Below are positions 50,801-60,300 of a DNA stretch of 64,000 nt, piece after piece. Source of the DNA: Hirundichthys speculiger (lineage: Eukaryota; Chordata; Actinopteri; Beloniformes; Exocoetidae); contig JAGFBZ010000180.1 of NCBI GenBank assembly GCA_018398805.1, positions 124,001 to 188,000 of the forward strand, read 5' to 3'. Below the pieces are notes generated by a model. It made no database searches. It saw nothing but the letters and a program-made list of their open reading frames with translations, and was not told where the DNA came from. The translations under genes were made by a program, and so were the position numbers. The stretch's first letter is position 1. Each line of letters starts with the position of its first letter.

Positions 50801-50835
50801 TCAAATAAGAAGAAATATCAGTAGAAACTTACCAT
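35881..50835 (-). CDS. cct2: T-complex protein 1 subunit beta (CCT2), complete
   Basis: CCT2 is one of eight subunits of the cytosolic TRiC/CCT chaperonin, which folds actin, tubulin and other proteins using ATP. Sixteen coding exons join in phase: 50833-50835 (the start codon alone), 47888-47962, 47742-47807, 47557-47668, 46534-46610, 46350-46462, 45508-45710, 45320-45420, 43006-43133, 42005-42108, 40256-40375, 39146-39274, 37621-37724, 36605-36704, 35992-36133 and 35881-35911. They give 535 codons, the length I recall for human CCT2. Diagnostic stretches are [11 protein letters not shown] at the N-terminus, the ATP-binding blocks LGPKGM and GDGTT (residues 96-100), [54 protein letters not shown] and the C-terminus KRVPDHHPC. 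All splice sites are GT-AG. Most introns carry minisatellites. An asparagine at 479 replaces the aspartate I recall from human (GLDM). No disrupted exon is seen, so the gene looks functional. Confidence 0.97.
36180..36432. repeat. About 62-bp tandem repeat, four copies, cct2 intron 14
   Basis: The unit starts CTCACACGCTAGTGGTGACA and continues through GTTCCACCACGTCATGTGAC and a C/A-rich tail (AACCCCAACCCCC) that differs in length between copies. Confidence 0.9.
36885..36962. repeat. 10-bp repeat AGAACCTCTC
   Basis: About seven tandem units with CCTCCC and CATCTC variants in cct2 intron 13. The remaining sequence of that intron (36963-37620) is AT-rich and shows no other feature. Confidence 0.85.
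37746..39130. repeat. 20-bp minisatellite GGTCACATGACCTGAGCTCC filling cct2 intron 12
   Basis: About 69 copies with ACATG/ACCTG/GCCTG and GCTCC/GCGCC/GGTCC variants. The intron runs 37725-39145, so only some 15 to 20 bases at each end are not repeat. Each unit is centred on the near-palindrome GGTCAnnTGACC. Confidence 0.96.
39338..40229. mobile_element. hAT-like MITE in cct2 intron 11
   Basis: The element starts TAGGGATGTAACGATAT and ends with CGGTCCATCCCTA, short inverted ends. AT-rich subterminal repeats containing ATCGCGATA and TATCGCGTAA follow. The flanks TTTCACAC and TTTCATGC may be a diverged 8-bp target duplication. No transposase frame remains. Confidence 0.7.
40790..41322. repeat. 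42-bp minisatellite in cct2 intron 10
   Basis: About 11 copies of a unit made of CACAGGTGCTGGATGACATC and ACCGCTGCAGCTCCACCCCCTT. CACAGGTCC/CACAGGTGC variants alternate in the last six copies, suggesting an 84-bp dimer. Copies at 40960-41080 are damaged. Confidence 0.93.
41323..42004. other. Remaining part of cct2 intron 10
   Basis: Apart from a C-run at about 41772-41785 and an AT-rich segment at 41690-41760, no feature is seen. Confidence 0.5.
42113..42466. repeat. Two short minisatellites beside a cct2 exon
   Basis: A 20-bp AGACCAGAACCAGGAGATCA repeat (42113-42192) begins five bases upstream of the exon 42005-42108 on the coding strand. A roughly 33-bp repeat with AGCAGTAACTGGTCCAGTCT and GCTGGGAGACC follows (42236-42466). 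Confidence 0.88.
43141..43984. other. AT-rich part of cct2 intron 8
   Basis: A long AT-rich stretch with many short degenerate TTTTGCAAAATTGCAAC and AAATTTCACAAAA motifs. Similar wording occurs at about 21770-22060 and 9330-9350. No gene is seen. Confidence 0.5.
43985..45319. repeat. 13-14-bp minisatellite directly abutting a cct2 splice donor
   Basis: About 95 copies of TTGATGTCGGTGT or TTGATGTCGGTACC run up to the donor of the exon 45320-45420. On the coding strand the second variant reads ATCAAGGTACCGACATCAA, matching the real exon end plus donor (ATCAAG|GTACCGACATCAA). Units at 44050-44700 contain many indels. Confidence 0.95.
45889..46127. repeat. 26-bp minisatellite, nine nearly identical copies
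   Basis: The unit is GGATTGATGTAGCAGCGAAG followed by CTAACT. Nine copies are identical except for the final one, which points to very recent expansion. It lies in cct2 intron 6. Confidence 0.95.
46845..47440 (+). repeat. Interstitial telomere-like array (GGGGTTA/GAGGTTA)
   Basis: About 600 bp of GGGGTTAG, GAGGTTAG and GGGGGTTA units with the G-rich strand on plus, in cct2 intron 4. Irregular G-runs up to nine bases occur near 47050. Confidence 0.92.
48005..48192. repeat. CCGGGACCGGGGTCATGGTC minisatellite
   Basis: Irregular units of about 20 bp in cct2 intron 1, followed by a short CAGGACCAGAACCACGG repeat at 48240-48290. Confidence 0.88.
48291..49030. other. Part of cct2 intron 1 without recognised features
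   Basis: Unique-looking sequence with no convincing exon or RNA gene. A short cluster of AGCTAA motifs lies at about 48735-48760. Confidence 0.5.
49031..49918. repeat. 45-bp minisatellite in cct2 intron 1
   Basis: About 20 copies of a unit made of ATCAAAAACTACAACAGTCA, TGTGACCTCACCTGTTCTG and TTCTGA. One 36-bp short unit recurs twice. Because 45 is divisible by three, frames of 193 and 162 codons stay open; these are artefacts. Confidence 0.95.
49919..50830. other. 5' part of cct2 intron 1
   Basis: Unique sequence that becomes CpG-richer towards the promoter (50500-50830). No other gene is seen. Confidence 0.5.
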
Positions 50836-50960
50836 GATGTGACAGAAGCAGAACCGCCTGCACAGCACATACACGCGAGAAGGAGCAACGCGCCTGTGAC
50901 GTCATCACGTAACGCCATCGCGTCACGCGCTCCTGGTGCCTTCACGAGATCCGCCACCGC
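50836..50960 (-). promoter_or_regulatory. cct2 5' leader and CpG-rich promoter with a CRE
   Basis: Directly upstream of the cct2 start codon (minus strand) lies a CpG-dense block (CGCGATGGCGTTACGTGATG, GCGCGTTGC). It contains a perfect palindromic cAMP-response element TGACGTCA at 50897-50904 and an ACGTGA motif beside it. No TATA box is seen, as expected for a housekeeping gene. The exact start of transcription is not visible. Confidence 0.6.
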
Positions 50961-51189
50961 CGGAAAACTGCCGATCTTTAGACTGAATGATTTAGCTGCA
51001 GACTTTGACTCATAAACCTTCCTCTTCCTGTTTTATAAATGAATATAAAGCATATTGGTTTTCATTACTGACTATAAAGGACTCTAAACGTTGCAGGGTT
51101 TTGTGTTTAATTCTGTTTTCCTTTCTTTCCACTAACTTTGTTTTTTTTAATGTGCTACAATGTGAATTTTGTTTATTTATACGGTTCCT

Positions 51190-52100
51190 TATGAAAGTAT
51201 TTAAGTATTGAACTTTTCAACCTTTTGCCACATTTCAGGCTTCAAACATAAAGATATAACTTTTTATTTTTTTGTCAAGAATCAACAACAAGTGGGACAC
51301 AATCGTGTAGTGGAACAAAACTTTAACAAATAAAAACTGTAAAGTGGGGTGTGTAATTTATTGGCCCCGTTGTGTTAACACTCTGCAGCGCCACCTTCTG
51401 CTGCAGTTCCAGCTGCAGTCCCTTGGGGTTTGTTTCTATCAGTTTAACTCATCCAGAGACTAAATTCTTCCTGTAAAACAGCTGGAGCTCAGTGAGGTTG
51501 GATGGAGAGCGTTTGTGAACAGCAGTCTTCAGATCTTTCCACAGATTCTGGACTGGATTCAGGTCTGGACTTTGACTTGGCCGTTCTAACACCTGGATAC
51601 GTTTAGATTGTAGATTTGTCTTCATGTTTTGGATCATTGTCCTGTTGGAAGATAAATCTCCGTCCCAGTCTCAGGTCTTCTGCAGACTCCAACAGGTTTT
51701 CTCCCAGAATGCTCCTGTGTTTGGCTCCACCCATCTTCCATCAGTTTTAACCATCTTCCCTGTCCCTGCTGAAGACAAGCAGGCCCAGACCATGATGCTG
51801 CCACCACCGTGTTTGACAGTGGGGATGGTGTGTTCAGGGTGATCAGCTGTGTTGATTTTACTCCAAACATATCGTTTTGCATTGTGGCCAGAAAGTTTGA
51901 TTTTGGTTTTATCTGACCAGAGCTCCTTCTTCCACATGTTTGCTGTGTCTCCAGGTGGCTTGTGGGAAACTTTAAACCAGACTTTATTGATATCTTTGAG
52001 AAATGTCTTTCTTCTTGCCACTCTTCCATAAAGGCCAGATTTGTTCAGTGTAGGACTGTTCATCCTCATGAAAACAGCATCATGAAGCAAAAACACTAGA
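51190..52100 (-). mobile_element. Tc1-like DNA transposon, inactive
   Basis: The minus strand encodes the second half of a Tc1 transposase in two frames. KSGLYGRVARRKTFL, MWKKELWSDKTKI, GHNAKRYVW, HTIPTVKHGGGSIMVWACLS and AGTGKMVK come first; after a frame change near 51640 come DNDPKHEDK and [17 protein letters not shown]. The family motif is usually DLNPIENLW, so the third catalytic residue (glutamate) appears replaced by glutamine. A TAA follows [11 protein letters not shown]. The N-terminal DNA-binding half is missing. Confidence 0.88.
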
Positions 52101-52339
52101 ACCGTATATAAAAGTATTTTACAACTAATAGGTCTGAAATAAAAACATGGATATGATTCACTTGGTGTTAAACTGCAGAAACATCACATTCATAATAATC
52201 ACAAAATAAATATTCACATCAATCATTTTTTTCAAGCAACTACGACATCACTCCATGTCAGAACAGTACAGGTGTAGTTCAGGTGTCGTTCAGGTGTCTC
52301 CTTCTGAGGAGGTCTGAACAGTTCTGGTTCAGCAGTGAT

Positions 52340-52800
52340 GGAGATGAAACTATTCTGAAACTAGAAAATCAGTCAGAGAGCTCAAACCTCCGCCAAGTCC
52401 AACAGTTCCCTCATATACCAATTTACAGATTGAGATAAACTCCGCATTCTGGATCAGATCCGGATCAGCCTTTGAAATTTGATAGAGGTTCCCCTTGTCA
52501 ATCCCTGAGTCAAATTTCATGAGTTTTGGGCAATAATTAACGGAGATATTGAGAAACAACATTTTTGGCCTCATTGACCACAATATTATCGAAAATTTGA
52601 AAGTGATCCAGAATCCAGGTTTTTTTCCGGATCACAGCCAAAATGAAATGAGATCTTCTTTTTCACATTTCTGACAACTCCTGAAAATTTCATCAAAATC
52701 CATCCATAACTTTTTGAGTTATCTTGAACACAGACAGACGGATAAACGCGGCAGAAACACCACCACACAGAGCCAACAGGGGGCGCTGGGAGTCCGAGAC
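52340..52800. repeat. Interspersed repeat, family copy 2
   Basis: The longest copy of the family also seen at 9836-10070: GAGAGCTCAAACCTCCGCC, GGATCAGATCCGGATCAG, GAAAATTTGAAAGTGATCCA and CACAGACAGACGGATAAACG occur in order. The duplicated block described at 52479 begins inside this element. Confidence 0.8.
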
Positions 52801-53144
52801 ACCTCTGCACTAATACATACACATACGTGTGCCGTATCAACTATACAGGATATAACTGTCAGGACTGTGAGGCAAAAATGGAGGACCCAGGCGCAGGAGT
52901 TCAAAAATAAAGAATTTATTTCACAAAACAAAAAAAACAAATGTCCAACAAACCAAAAATCGAGAAAAGTAATCCGAACAAGAATCCAAGGAGAGACTTA
53001 CAGGACATGAAAAAGACAACCAGCACAGACAGGGAGAGGACAGGACTTAAATAGACAGAGGGACAAACTAGAGACAGATGTAGACAATCAGGATGATTGT
53101 TCTGAGGTTAGAGTCATAAAGAGGACAGTGGTCTGGTATCAGTT

Positions 53145-53158
53145 TTTATTAATTTATT
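53145..53158 (-). terminator. Polyadenylation signals of the coiled-coil gene, copy A
   Basis: Two AATAAA hexamers on the minus strand lie 62 to 75 bases beyond the stop codon at 53220-53222. This supports the assignment of a terminal exon. Confidence 0.55.
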
Positions 53159-53219
53159 AACTCGTTCCAGGTCTAAATTCACTCTTAGCAGTGTAACCGC
53201 TGTTACATCATCATCATCA

Positions 53220-56200
53220 TCATCGTCTTCTGTGGTGGTGGCTCCGCCTCCTGCCTCTGTGACTGGCGGCCTGGACGGGCAGACAGTAGATGTGCATGGG
53301 AAACTTCCAGAAGTAGCTGCTGACCCACGGCCTGAACAAAGAAACAGGAAACAGCAGCTCCAGGAGACGGACGTCCCTCAGGACGGGACGGACAAAAGGT
53401 AGAACTAGACATTTACAGCTGAGTTCAGCCGTTCCAGCTGTTCCAGCTGTTCCAGCCGTTCCAGCCGTCCCGGCTGTTCCAGTTTGTTCCAGCCACTCCA
53501 GCTGTTCCAGCTGTTCCAGCCGTTTCAGCTGTTCCAGCTGTTCCAGACTGTTCCAGCTGTTCCAGCCGTTTCCACCAGCTGTTCCAGCTGTTCCAGCTGT
53601 TCCAGCCTTTCCAGCCGTTCCAGCTGTTCCAGCCGTTCCAGCTGTTCCAGCTGTTCCAGCCGTTCCAGCCTTTCCAGCCGTTCCAGCTGTTCCAGCCTGT
53701 TCCAGCCTGTTCCAGCTGTTCCAGTTCCAGCTGTTCCAGCTGTTCCAGCTGTTCCAGCCTTTCCAGCCGTTCCAGTTCCAGCCTGTTCCAGCTGTTCCAG
53801 CCGTTCCAGCTGTTCCAGCCGTTCCAGCTGTTCCAGACGTTTCAGCTGTTCCAGCCTTTCCAGCTTTCCAGCTGTTCCAGCCTGTTCCAGCCGTTCCAGC
53901 CGTTTCAGCCTTTTCCAGTTCAGCTGTTCCGCTGTTCCAGCTGTTCCAGCTGTTTCCAGCTGTTCCAGCCGTTCCAGCTGTTCCAGCAGTTCCAGCTGTT
54001 CCAGCCGTTCTGGCCTGTTCCAGCTGTTCCGGCTGTTCTGGCTGTTCCAGCTGGTTCAAGTCAACACGTTGGTTCTGTGTTGGTTCTATGTGTGTTCTGT
54101 TTTGGTTCTGTGTTGGTTCTGGGTTGGTTCTATGTTGGTTCTGGGTTGGTTCTGGGTTGGTTCTATGTTGGTTCTGCTTTGGTTCTGTGTTGGTTCTGGA
54201 TTAGTTCTGTGTTGGTTCTGGGTTGGTTCTATGTTGGTTCTGTTGGTTCTGGGTTGGTTCTGGGTTGGTTCTATGTTGGTTCTGGGTTGGTTCTGGGTTG
54301 GTTCTTGGTTGGTTTTTTGGTTGGTTCTGGGTTGGTTCTGGGTTGGTTCTATGTTAGTTCTGGGTTGGTTCTGTGTTGGTTCTGGGTTGATTCTATGTTG
54401 GTTCTGTGATGGTTCTGGGTTGGTTCTAGGTTGGTTCTAGGTTGGTTCTATGTTAGTTCTGGGTTGGTTCTATGTTGGTTCAGGGTTGGTTTTATGTTGG
54501 TTTCAGGGTTGGTTTTGGGTTGGTTTCTATGTTGGTTCTGTGATGGTTCTGGGTTGGTTCTAGGTTGGTTCTATGTTAGTTCTGGGTTGGTTCTGGTTGG
54601 TTCTATGTTAGTTCTGGGTTGGTTCTTGGGTTTGGTTTTTTCTATGTTGGTTCTGGTTTTGGTTCTGTGTTGGTTCTGGTTTGGTTCTGGGTTCTGGTTT
54701 GGGTTGGTTTATGGTTGGTTTGGTTGGGTTGGTTCTGGTTGGTTCTGTTGGTTCTTTGGTTGGTTTTAGTTTTGTTGGTTGGGTTGGTTCTGTGTTGGTT
54801 CTGGGTTGGTTGGTTTGGTTGGTTTCTAGTTGGTTCTGGGTTGGTTCTGGGTTGGTTCTGTTAGTTCTTGGTTCTTGTTGGTTGGGTTGTTTTGGTTTTG
54901 TTTGGTTATGGGTTGGTTCTAGGTTGGGTTGGTTCTATGTTAGTTCTGGGTTGGTTTATGTTGGTTCAGGGTTGGTTTTATGTTGGTTCTGGGTTGGTTC
55001 TAGGTTGGTTCTACGTGGCTCTGTGATGGTTCTGGGTTGGTTCTATGTTAGTTCTGGGTTGGTTCTGTGTTGGTTCTGTTTTGGTTCTGTGTTGGTTCTG
55101 GGTTGGTTTTGGGTTGGTTTTATGTTGGTTCTAGTTTGGTTCTGTGTTGGTTCTGGGTTCCTCCGGCTCAGGCCTACCTGGCAATGCGCTGGCTCAGAAC
55201 CAGGTAACTCAGGTCTTTCCCCAGAAGGTTGCTCGGCTGCCGTCGGAGGACTTCAGCTTCCTGCCGTTGTTCTGCATCCAGGTGCAGAGACTCTCGAAGC
55301 TCCGCCTCCAGATGAGTCAGCTGAAAGCACAAAGACAGTCGCGGTTCTGAGACGAGCATCAGCTAAAACTCAGTCCGTCCTGTTGCTACAGCAACGACTT
55401 CTGAAGCCTCCTGAGCTCCGCCCACGACTGCAGCCTGAGCCAAGCTCCGCCCACGGCTGCAGCCTGAGCTGAGCTCCGCCCACGGCTGCAGCCTGAGCTG
55501 AGCTCCGCCCACGACTGCAGCCTGAACCGAGCTCCACCCACGACTGCAGCCTGAGCCGAGCTCCGCCCACGGCTGCAGCCTGAGCTGAGCTCCGCCCACG
55601 GCTGCAGCCTGAGCTGAGCTCCGCCCACGACTGCAGCCTGAACCGAGCTCCACCCACAACTGCAGCCTGAGCCGAGCTCCGCCCACGACTGTAGCCTGAG
55701 CCGAGCTCCGCCCACGACTGCAGCCTGAGCCGAGCTCCGCCCACGACTGCAGCCTGAGCCGAGCTCCGCCCACGGCTGTAGCCTGAGCCGAGCTCCGCCC
55801 ACGACTGTAGCCTGAGTTGAGCAAAGACCACGAGGCCGTGGAGACGCCGGTGCTGTCTGCTCTTTTATACACTTTTATTGTTACAAACATTTGATCCTGT
55901 AGTCACACGTCTTCTGGCTTCACGCTGCAGATGTGACCTGAGACATGAATCTCCGTTGATCTGCTGATCAGCTGTGGACCAACTGAGCTGCAGAGAATCA
56001 CTCCTCCTCCTAACCCCTAACCCCCTAACCCCCTAACCCCTAAACCCCTAAACCCCTAAACCCCTAAACCCTAACCCCTAACCCCTAACCCCTAACTAAC
56101 CCTAACCCCTAACCCTAACCCTAACCCCTAACCCCAACCTAACCCCCTAACCCCTAACCCCTAAACCCCTAAACCCTAAACCCTAAACCCCCCTAAACCC

Positions 56201-56753
56201 CAAACCAACCAAACCTAACAACCCAAGAATCCAAAACCCAAACCAAAAATCATCCATCCCATATCCACCCCATCCATCTCCCACCCATCCAACCCCTAAC
56301 CCATCCATCCCCCATCCATCCTCCAACCCAACACCTCCAACCCAAACCCCTAACCATCCAACCCTTTTACCCACGACAGTAAACCACCTCCCTAACCCCT
56401 ACCCCCATGACCCCTAACCCCCAACCCCCATCCCCTAACCCCTAACCCCCCAACCCCCAACCCTAACCCCCAACCCCAATTCTAAACCCTGACTCTTAAA
56501 CCCTGTGTTAAAGTTTCTTACATGAACTTGGAGCGGAGCAGGAAACTGCTGTACATCATCCTGACCACTGGAGGGAGCCGTTACCTCCTCCAGGAGACTC
56601 CCGTTCTGCTCCAGCTTCTTCTGCTGGTCGTTCAGGGGTGGAGAGGTGGAGTCAGAGCCACGCCTCCCTTCCTCAGACACACCTGTCTCACCTGTCTCAC
56701 CCGTCTCACTCGTCTCACCCGTCTGCTGGATGAGCGGAGGCAGGAAACCAGAG
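53220..56753 (-). CDS. Unrecognised coiled-coil protein, last three exons, copy A
   Basis: Three minus-strand exons join in phase: 56522-56753 (enters in phase 2), 55178-55320 and 53220-53331, ending at TGA. The first encodes a TGE-repeat stretch (TGETSETGETGETG), then SEEGRRGSDS and DQQKKLEQNGSLLEE. The second is strongly helical and charged (LTHLEAELRESLHLDAEQRQ, then EAEVLRRQPS, NLLGKDLSYLVLSQRIA). The third encodes an aromatic segment, PWVSSYFWKFPMHIYCLPVQ, then a basic tail. Splice donors are GTAAGA and GTAGGC. I do not recognise the protein; a coiled coil followed by a conserved-looking C-terminal patch is all that can be said. Its last exon faces the cct2 promoter about 2.4 kb away, in the same orientation. 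Upstream exons were not found in copy A, where a LINE piece and minisatellite DNA follow. The introns are filled with tandem repeats. Confidence 0.6.
53415..54055. repeat. 9-10-bp minisatellite TGTTCCAGC, copy A
   Basis: About 65 units of TGTTCCAGC and CGTTCCAGC with frequent one-base indels, in the last intron of the coiled-coil gene. The copy B counterpart at 60501 is much more regular. Confidence 0.95.
54060..55165. repeat. GGTTCTGGGTT minisatellite, copy A
   Basis: About 100 units of TTGGTTCTGGG, TTGGTTCTATG and TTAGTTCTGGG follow directly on the previous array, up to about 13 bases from the donor of exon 55178-55320. Confidence 0.95.
55393..55818. repeat. 29-bp minisatellite, copy A
   Basis: About 15 copies of a unit made of CTGCAGCCTGAGCCGAGCTC and CGCCCACGA. 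It is GC-rich, contains PstI-like CTGCAG and GAGCTC palindromes, and gives artefactual frames with SWAELGSGC repeats on the minus strand. Confidence 0.95.
55985..56475 (-). repeat. Interstitial telomere-like array (CCCCTAA), copy A
   Basis: CCCCTAA and CCCTAAA units, with the G-rich strand on minus, opposite in direction to the arrays at 2099 and 46845. The middle (56200-56360) decays into CCATCCA/CCCAA sequence. Confidence 0.92.
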
Positions 56754-56790
56754 CTGACGGACAGACAGAGACACAGGTTCACGGTTCAGC

Positions 56791-57235
56791 TCATCACCTG
56801 GGGTCACAGGAAGACTAACACCTGAACTACCTTTGAGACCTGGACCGGGTTCCCACCTGGATCCTAAAACCAGGTCTGAACTCTCAGTCCTTCTCTCAAC
56901 CAACATGTCTGATCTAGAAGGAGTTTATCTCAGCAGATACGGGTTATAACCCTGGAGTCTAAATAAAGATAGAAGGATAAAACTAAACATTCATGTCAGC
57001 AGACAGGAAATGAAGATGGAACATGAATATTCATCTACGAAAACCTGAAGAGTCTAGAAAGTTTGAGAACATCTCAGCATTTACTGGACCAGACTGATGT
57101 TCCTGCTGGGAAACTGAGACTTTTAGACATTTGTGAAGATGAATGTTTGGACTTTGATACCCGGCATCACTGAGGTGTTTCAGGGACCAAACTAGAGAAA
57201 ACTGGTTTTACTTCATATATATGTCATAAAAGAGG
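56791..57235. other. Single-copy interval after duplicated block A
   Basis: Unique-looking sequence not present in copy B within this window. No gene is recognised. Confidence 0.5.
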
Positions 57236-57450
57236 CGGTGGGGGTGACTGATTTCAGGAGAGTGAAGCCTGAAGGAGACTCTTCTTCCTGAGGAAGCTCC
57301 GATCCTTCAAGGTCTGCAACAAGATGCTGGAAATGTTCTACCAGTCTGTGGTGGCCAGTGTTTTTACTGGGGGAGCTGGAGGAGCAGCATCAGCTCCAGG
57401 GAGATTCCAGCCGGATCAACAAACTGACCATAAGGCCGGAAAAAAATCAC
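57236..57450 (+). mobile_element. LINE fragment
   Basis: The plus strand reads, across frames, RLFFLRKLRSFKVCNKMLEM then FYQSVVASV, typical of the LINE ORF2 region after the reverse transcriptase. RINKLTIRPEK-like wording follows. It is short and frameshifted and breaks off at the start of the GGTCCAGT minisatellite. Confidence 0.7.
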
Positions 57451-57469
57451 TGGACACAACCTGGAGATG

Positions 57470-59432
57470 GTCAGAGACGGTCCAGTCCAGTCAGAGACGG
57501 TCCAGTCAGAGATGGTCCAGTTAGAGAGATGGTCAGAGATGGTCAGTTAGAGACCGGTCCAGTTAGAGACGGTCCAGTTAGAGATGGTCCAGTTAGAGAC
57601 GGTCCAGTTAGAGATGGTCCAGTTAGAGACGGTCCAGTTAGAGATGGTCAGAGATGGTCCAGTCAGAGACGGTCCAGTTAGAGACGGTCCAGTTGGAGAT
57701 AGAGATGGTCAGAGACGGTCCAGTTAGAGATGGTCCAGTTAGAGATGGTCCAGTTAGAGACGGTCAGAGATGGTCCAGTCAGAGATTGTCAGAGATGGTC
57801 CAGTCAGAGACGTTCCAGTCAGAGACGGTCCAGTCAGAGACGGTCCAGTCAGTGATGGTCCAGTTAGAGATGGTCCAGTCAGAGATGGTCCAGTTAGAGA
57901 TGGTCTAGTCAGAGACGGTCCAGTTAGAGATAGAGATGGTCCAGTCGGAGACGGTCCAGTCAGAGACGGTCCAGTTAGAGATGGTCCAGTCAGAGATAGA
58001 GATGGTCCAGTTAGAGATGGTCAGAGAGATGTCCAGTCAGAGATGGTCCCAGTCAGAGATGGTCAGTTAGAGATGGTCCAGTCAGAGATGGTCCGAGATG
58101 GTCCAGAGATGGTCCAGTTAGAGATGGTCCGAGATGGTCAGAGATGGTCCAGTCCAGAGAGTCCCGAGTCAGAGAGACATGGTCCAGTAGAGAGTCCAGT
58201 GGGTCAGAGAGATGGTCCAGTCCAGAGATGGTCCAGTCAGAGATGGTCCGAGAGTCCAGAGATGGTCCAGTTAGAGATGGTCCAGTTAGAGATGGTCCAG
58301 TTAGAGAGTTAGAGATGGTCAGTCAGAGATGGTCCATGGTCAGAGACGGTCCCAGAGATGGTCAGAGATGGTCCAGTCAGAGATGGTCCAGAGATGGTCC
58401 AGTCAGAGATGGTCCAGTTAGAGATGGTCCAGTTAGAGATGGTCCAGTCAGAGACAGAGAGGTCCAGTCAGAGATGGTCCAGTTGAGTTCCAGAGGAGTC
58501 CAGCAGAGACGGTCCAGTCAGAGATGGTCCAGTTAGAGATGGTCCAGTCAGAGACGGTCCAGTTAGAGATGGTCCAGTTAGAGATGGTCCAGTCAGAGAC
58601 GGTCCAGTTAGAGATGGTCAGAGATGGTCCAGTTAGAGATGGTCCAGTCAGAGAGTCAGAGATGTCCATTAGAGATGGTTAGAGATAGAGATGGTCCAGT
58701 CGGAGACGGTCAGAGACGGTCCAGTTTAGAGATGGTCCCAGTCAGAGACGGTCCAGTTTTTAGAGATGGTCCAGTCAGAGATCAGAGATGGTGTCAGTCA
58801 GAGAGACGGTCCAGTTAGAGATGGGTCAGTCAGAGACGGTCCAGTCCAGTCAGAGACGGTCCAGTTAGAGAGATAGAGATGGTCCAGTCAGAGACGGTCC
58901 AGTCAGAGACGGTCCAGTTAGAGATGGTCTAGTCAGAGACGGTCCAGTTAGAGACGGTCCAGTTAGAGATAGAGATGGTCCAGTCAGAGATGGTCCAGTC
59001 AGAGACGGTCCAGTTAGAGATGGTCTAGTCAGAGACGGTCCAGTTAGAGACGGTGGTCCAGTTAGAGATAGAGATGGTCCCAGTCAGAGACGGTCCAGTC
59101 AGAGACAGTCAGAGAGTCCAGTAGAGATGGTCCAGTTAGAGATGGTCCAGTTAGAGAGATGGTCAGAGATGGTCCAGTCAGAGACGGTCCAGTTAGAGAT
59201 GGTCCAGTTAGAGATTGTCCAGTTAGAGATGGTCAGAGATGGTCCAGTTGGAGACGGTCCAGTTAGAGATGGTCTAGTCAGAGACGGTCCAGTCAGAGAC
59301 GGTCCAGTCAGAGACGGTCCAGTTAGAGATGGTCTAGTCAGAGACGGTCCAGTCAGAGACGGTCCAGTCAGAGACGGTCCAGTCAGAGACGGTCCAGTTA
59401 GAGATAGAGATGGTCCAGTTAGAGATAGAGAT
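57470..59432. repeat. 15-bp minisatellite GGTCCAGTTAGAGAT
   Basis: About 125 copies with CAGTCAGAGAC variants. Irregular, indel-rich stretches lie at 58010-58360 and 58640-58830, and clean ones at either side. Unit length divisible by three keeps frames open (VRDGPVRDGPV). Confidence 0.96.
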
Positions 59433-59561
59433 GGTCCAGTCCCTGTACAAATGGAGTGGGAGCTTGGTCCGCATTGCCGGGTTGTAAGTCGGATTCGTTT
59501 CGGTGGGAGTTGGACTCCATCAGGGCTGATCTTTGTCACCGATTCTGTTCGTAACGTTTAT
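59433..59561. repeat. Unassigned repeat-like segment before the N
   Basis: The sequence GAGTTGGACTCCATCAGGGC followed by TTTGTCACCGATTCTGTTC resembles a common fish interspersed repeat, but I cannot name it. It breaks off at the ambiguous base 59562. Confidence 0.4.
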
Positions 59562-59562
59562 N
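59562..59562. other. Single ambiguous base (N)
   Basis: This is the only N in the window. Duplicated block B begins at the next base, in the middle of an interspersed repeat, which suggests an assembly join. Confidence 0.95.
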
Positions 59563-60225
59563 TTGATAGAGGTTCCCCTTGTCAATCCCTGAGTCAAATT
59601 TCATGAGTTTTGGGCAATAATTAACGGAGATATTGAGAAACAACATTTTTGGCCTCATTGACCACAATATTATCGAAAATTTGAAAGTGATCCAGAATCC
59701 AGGTTTTTTTCCGGATCACAGCCAAAATGAAATGAGATCTTCTTTTTCACATTTCTGACAACTCCTGAAAATTTCATCAAAATCCATCCATAACTTTTTG
59801 AGTTATCTTGAACACAGACAGACGGATAAACGCGGCAGAAACACCACCACACAGAGCCAACAGGGGGCGCTGGGAGTCCGAGACACCTCTGCACTAATAC
59901 ATACACATACGTGTGCCGTATCAACTATACAGGATATAACTGTCAGGACTGTGAGGCAAAAATGGAGGACCCAGGCGCAGGAGTTCAAAAATAAAGAATT
60001 TATTTCACAAAACAAAAAAACAAATGTCCAACAAACCAAAATCGAGAAAAGTAATCCGAACAAGAATCCAAGGAGAGACTTACAGGACATGAAAAGACGA
60101 CCAGCACAGACAGGGAGAGGACAGGACTTAAATAGACAGAGGGACAAACTAGAGACAGATGTAGACAATCAGGATGATTGTTCTGAGGTTAGAGTCATAA
60201 AGAGGACAGTGGTCTGGTATCAGTT

Positions 60226-60239
60226 TTTATTAATTTATT
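60226..60239 (-). terminator. Polyadenylation signals of the coiled-coil gene, copy B
   Basis: Counterparts of the two AATAAA hexamers at 53145-53158. Confidence 0.5.
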
Positions 60240-60300
60240 AACTCGTTCCAGGTCTAAATTCACTCTTAGCAGTGTAACCGCTGTTACATCATCATCATCA

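Larger units (their letters stand above)
52479..56790. repeat. Large duplicated block, copy A
   Basis: This 4.3-kb block is repeated at 59563-64000 with near-identity in unique parts and length differences in minisatellites. The offset grows from 7084 to 7210 bases along the block. It carries the 3' end of an unrecognised gene. Confidence 0.95.
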
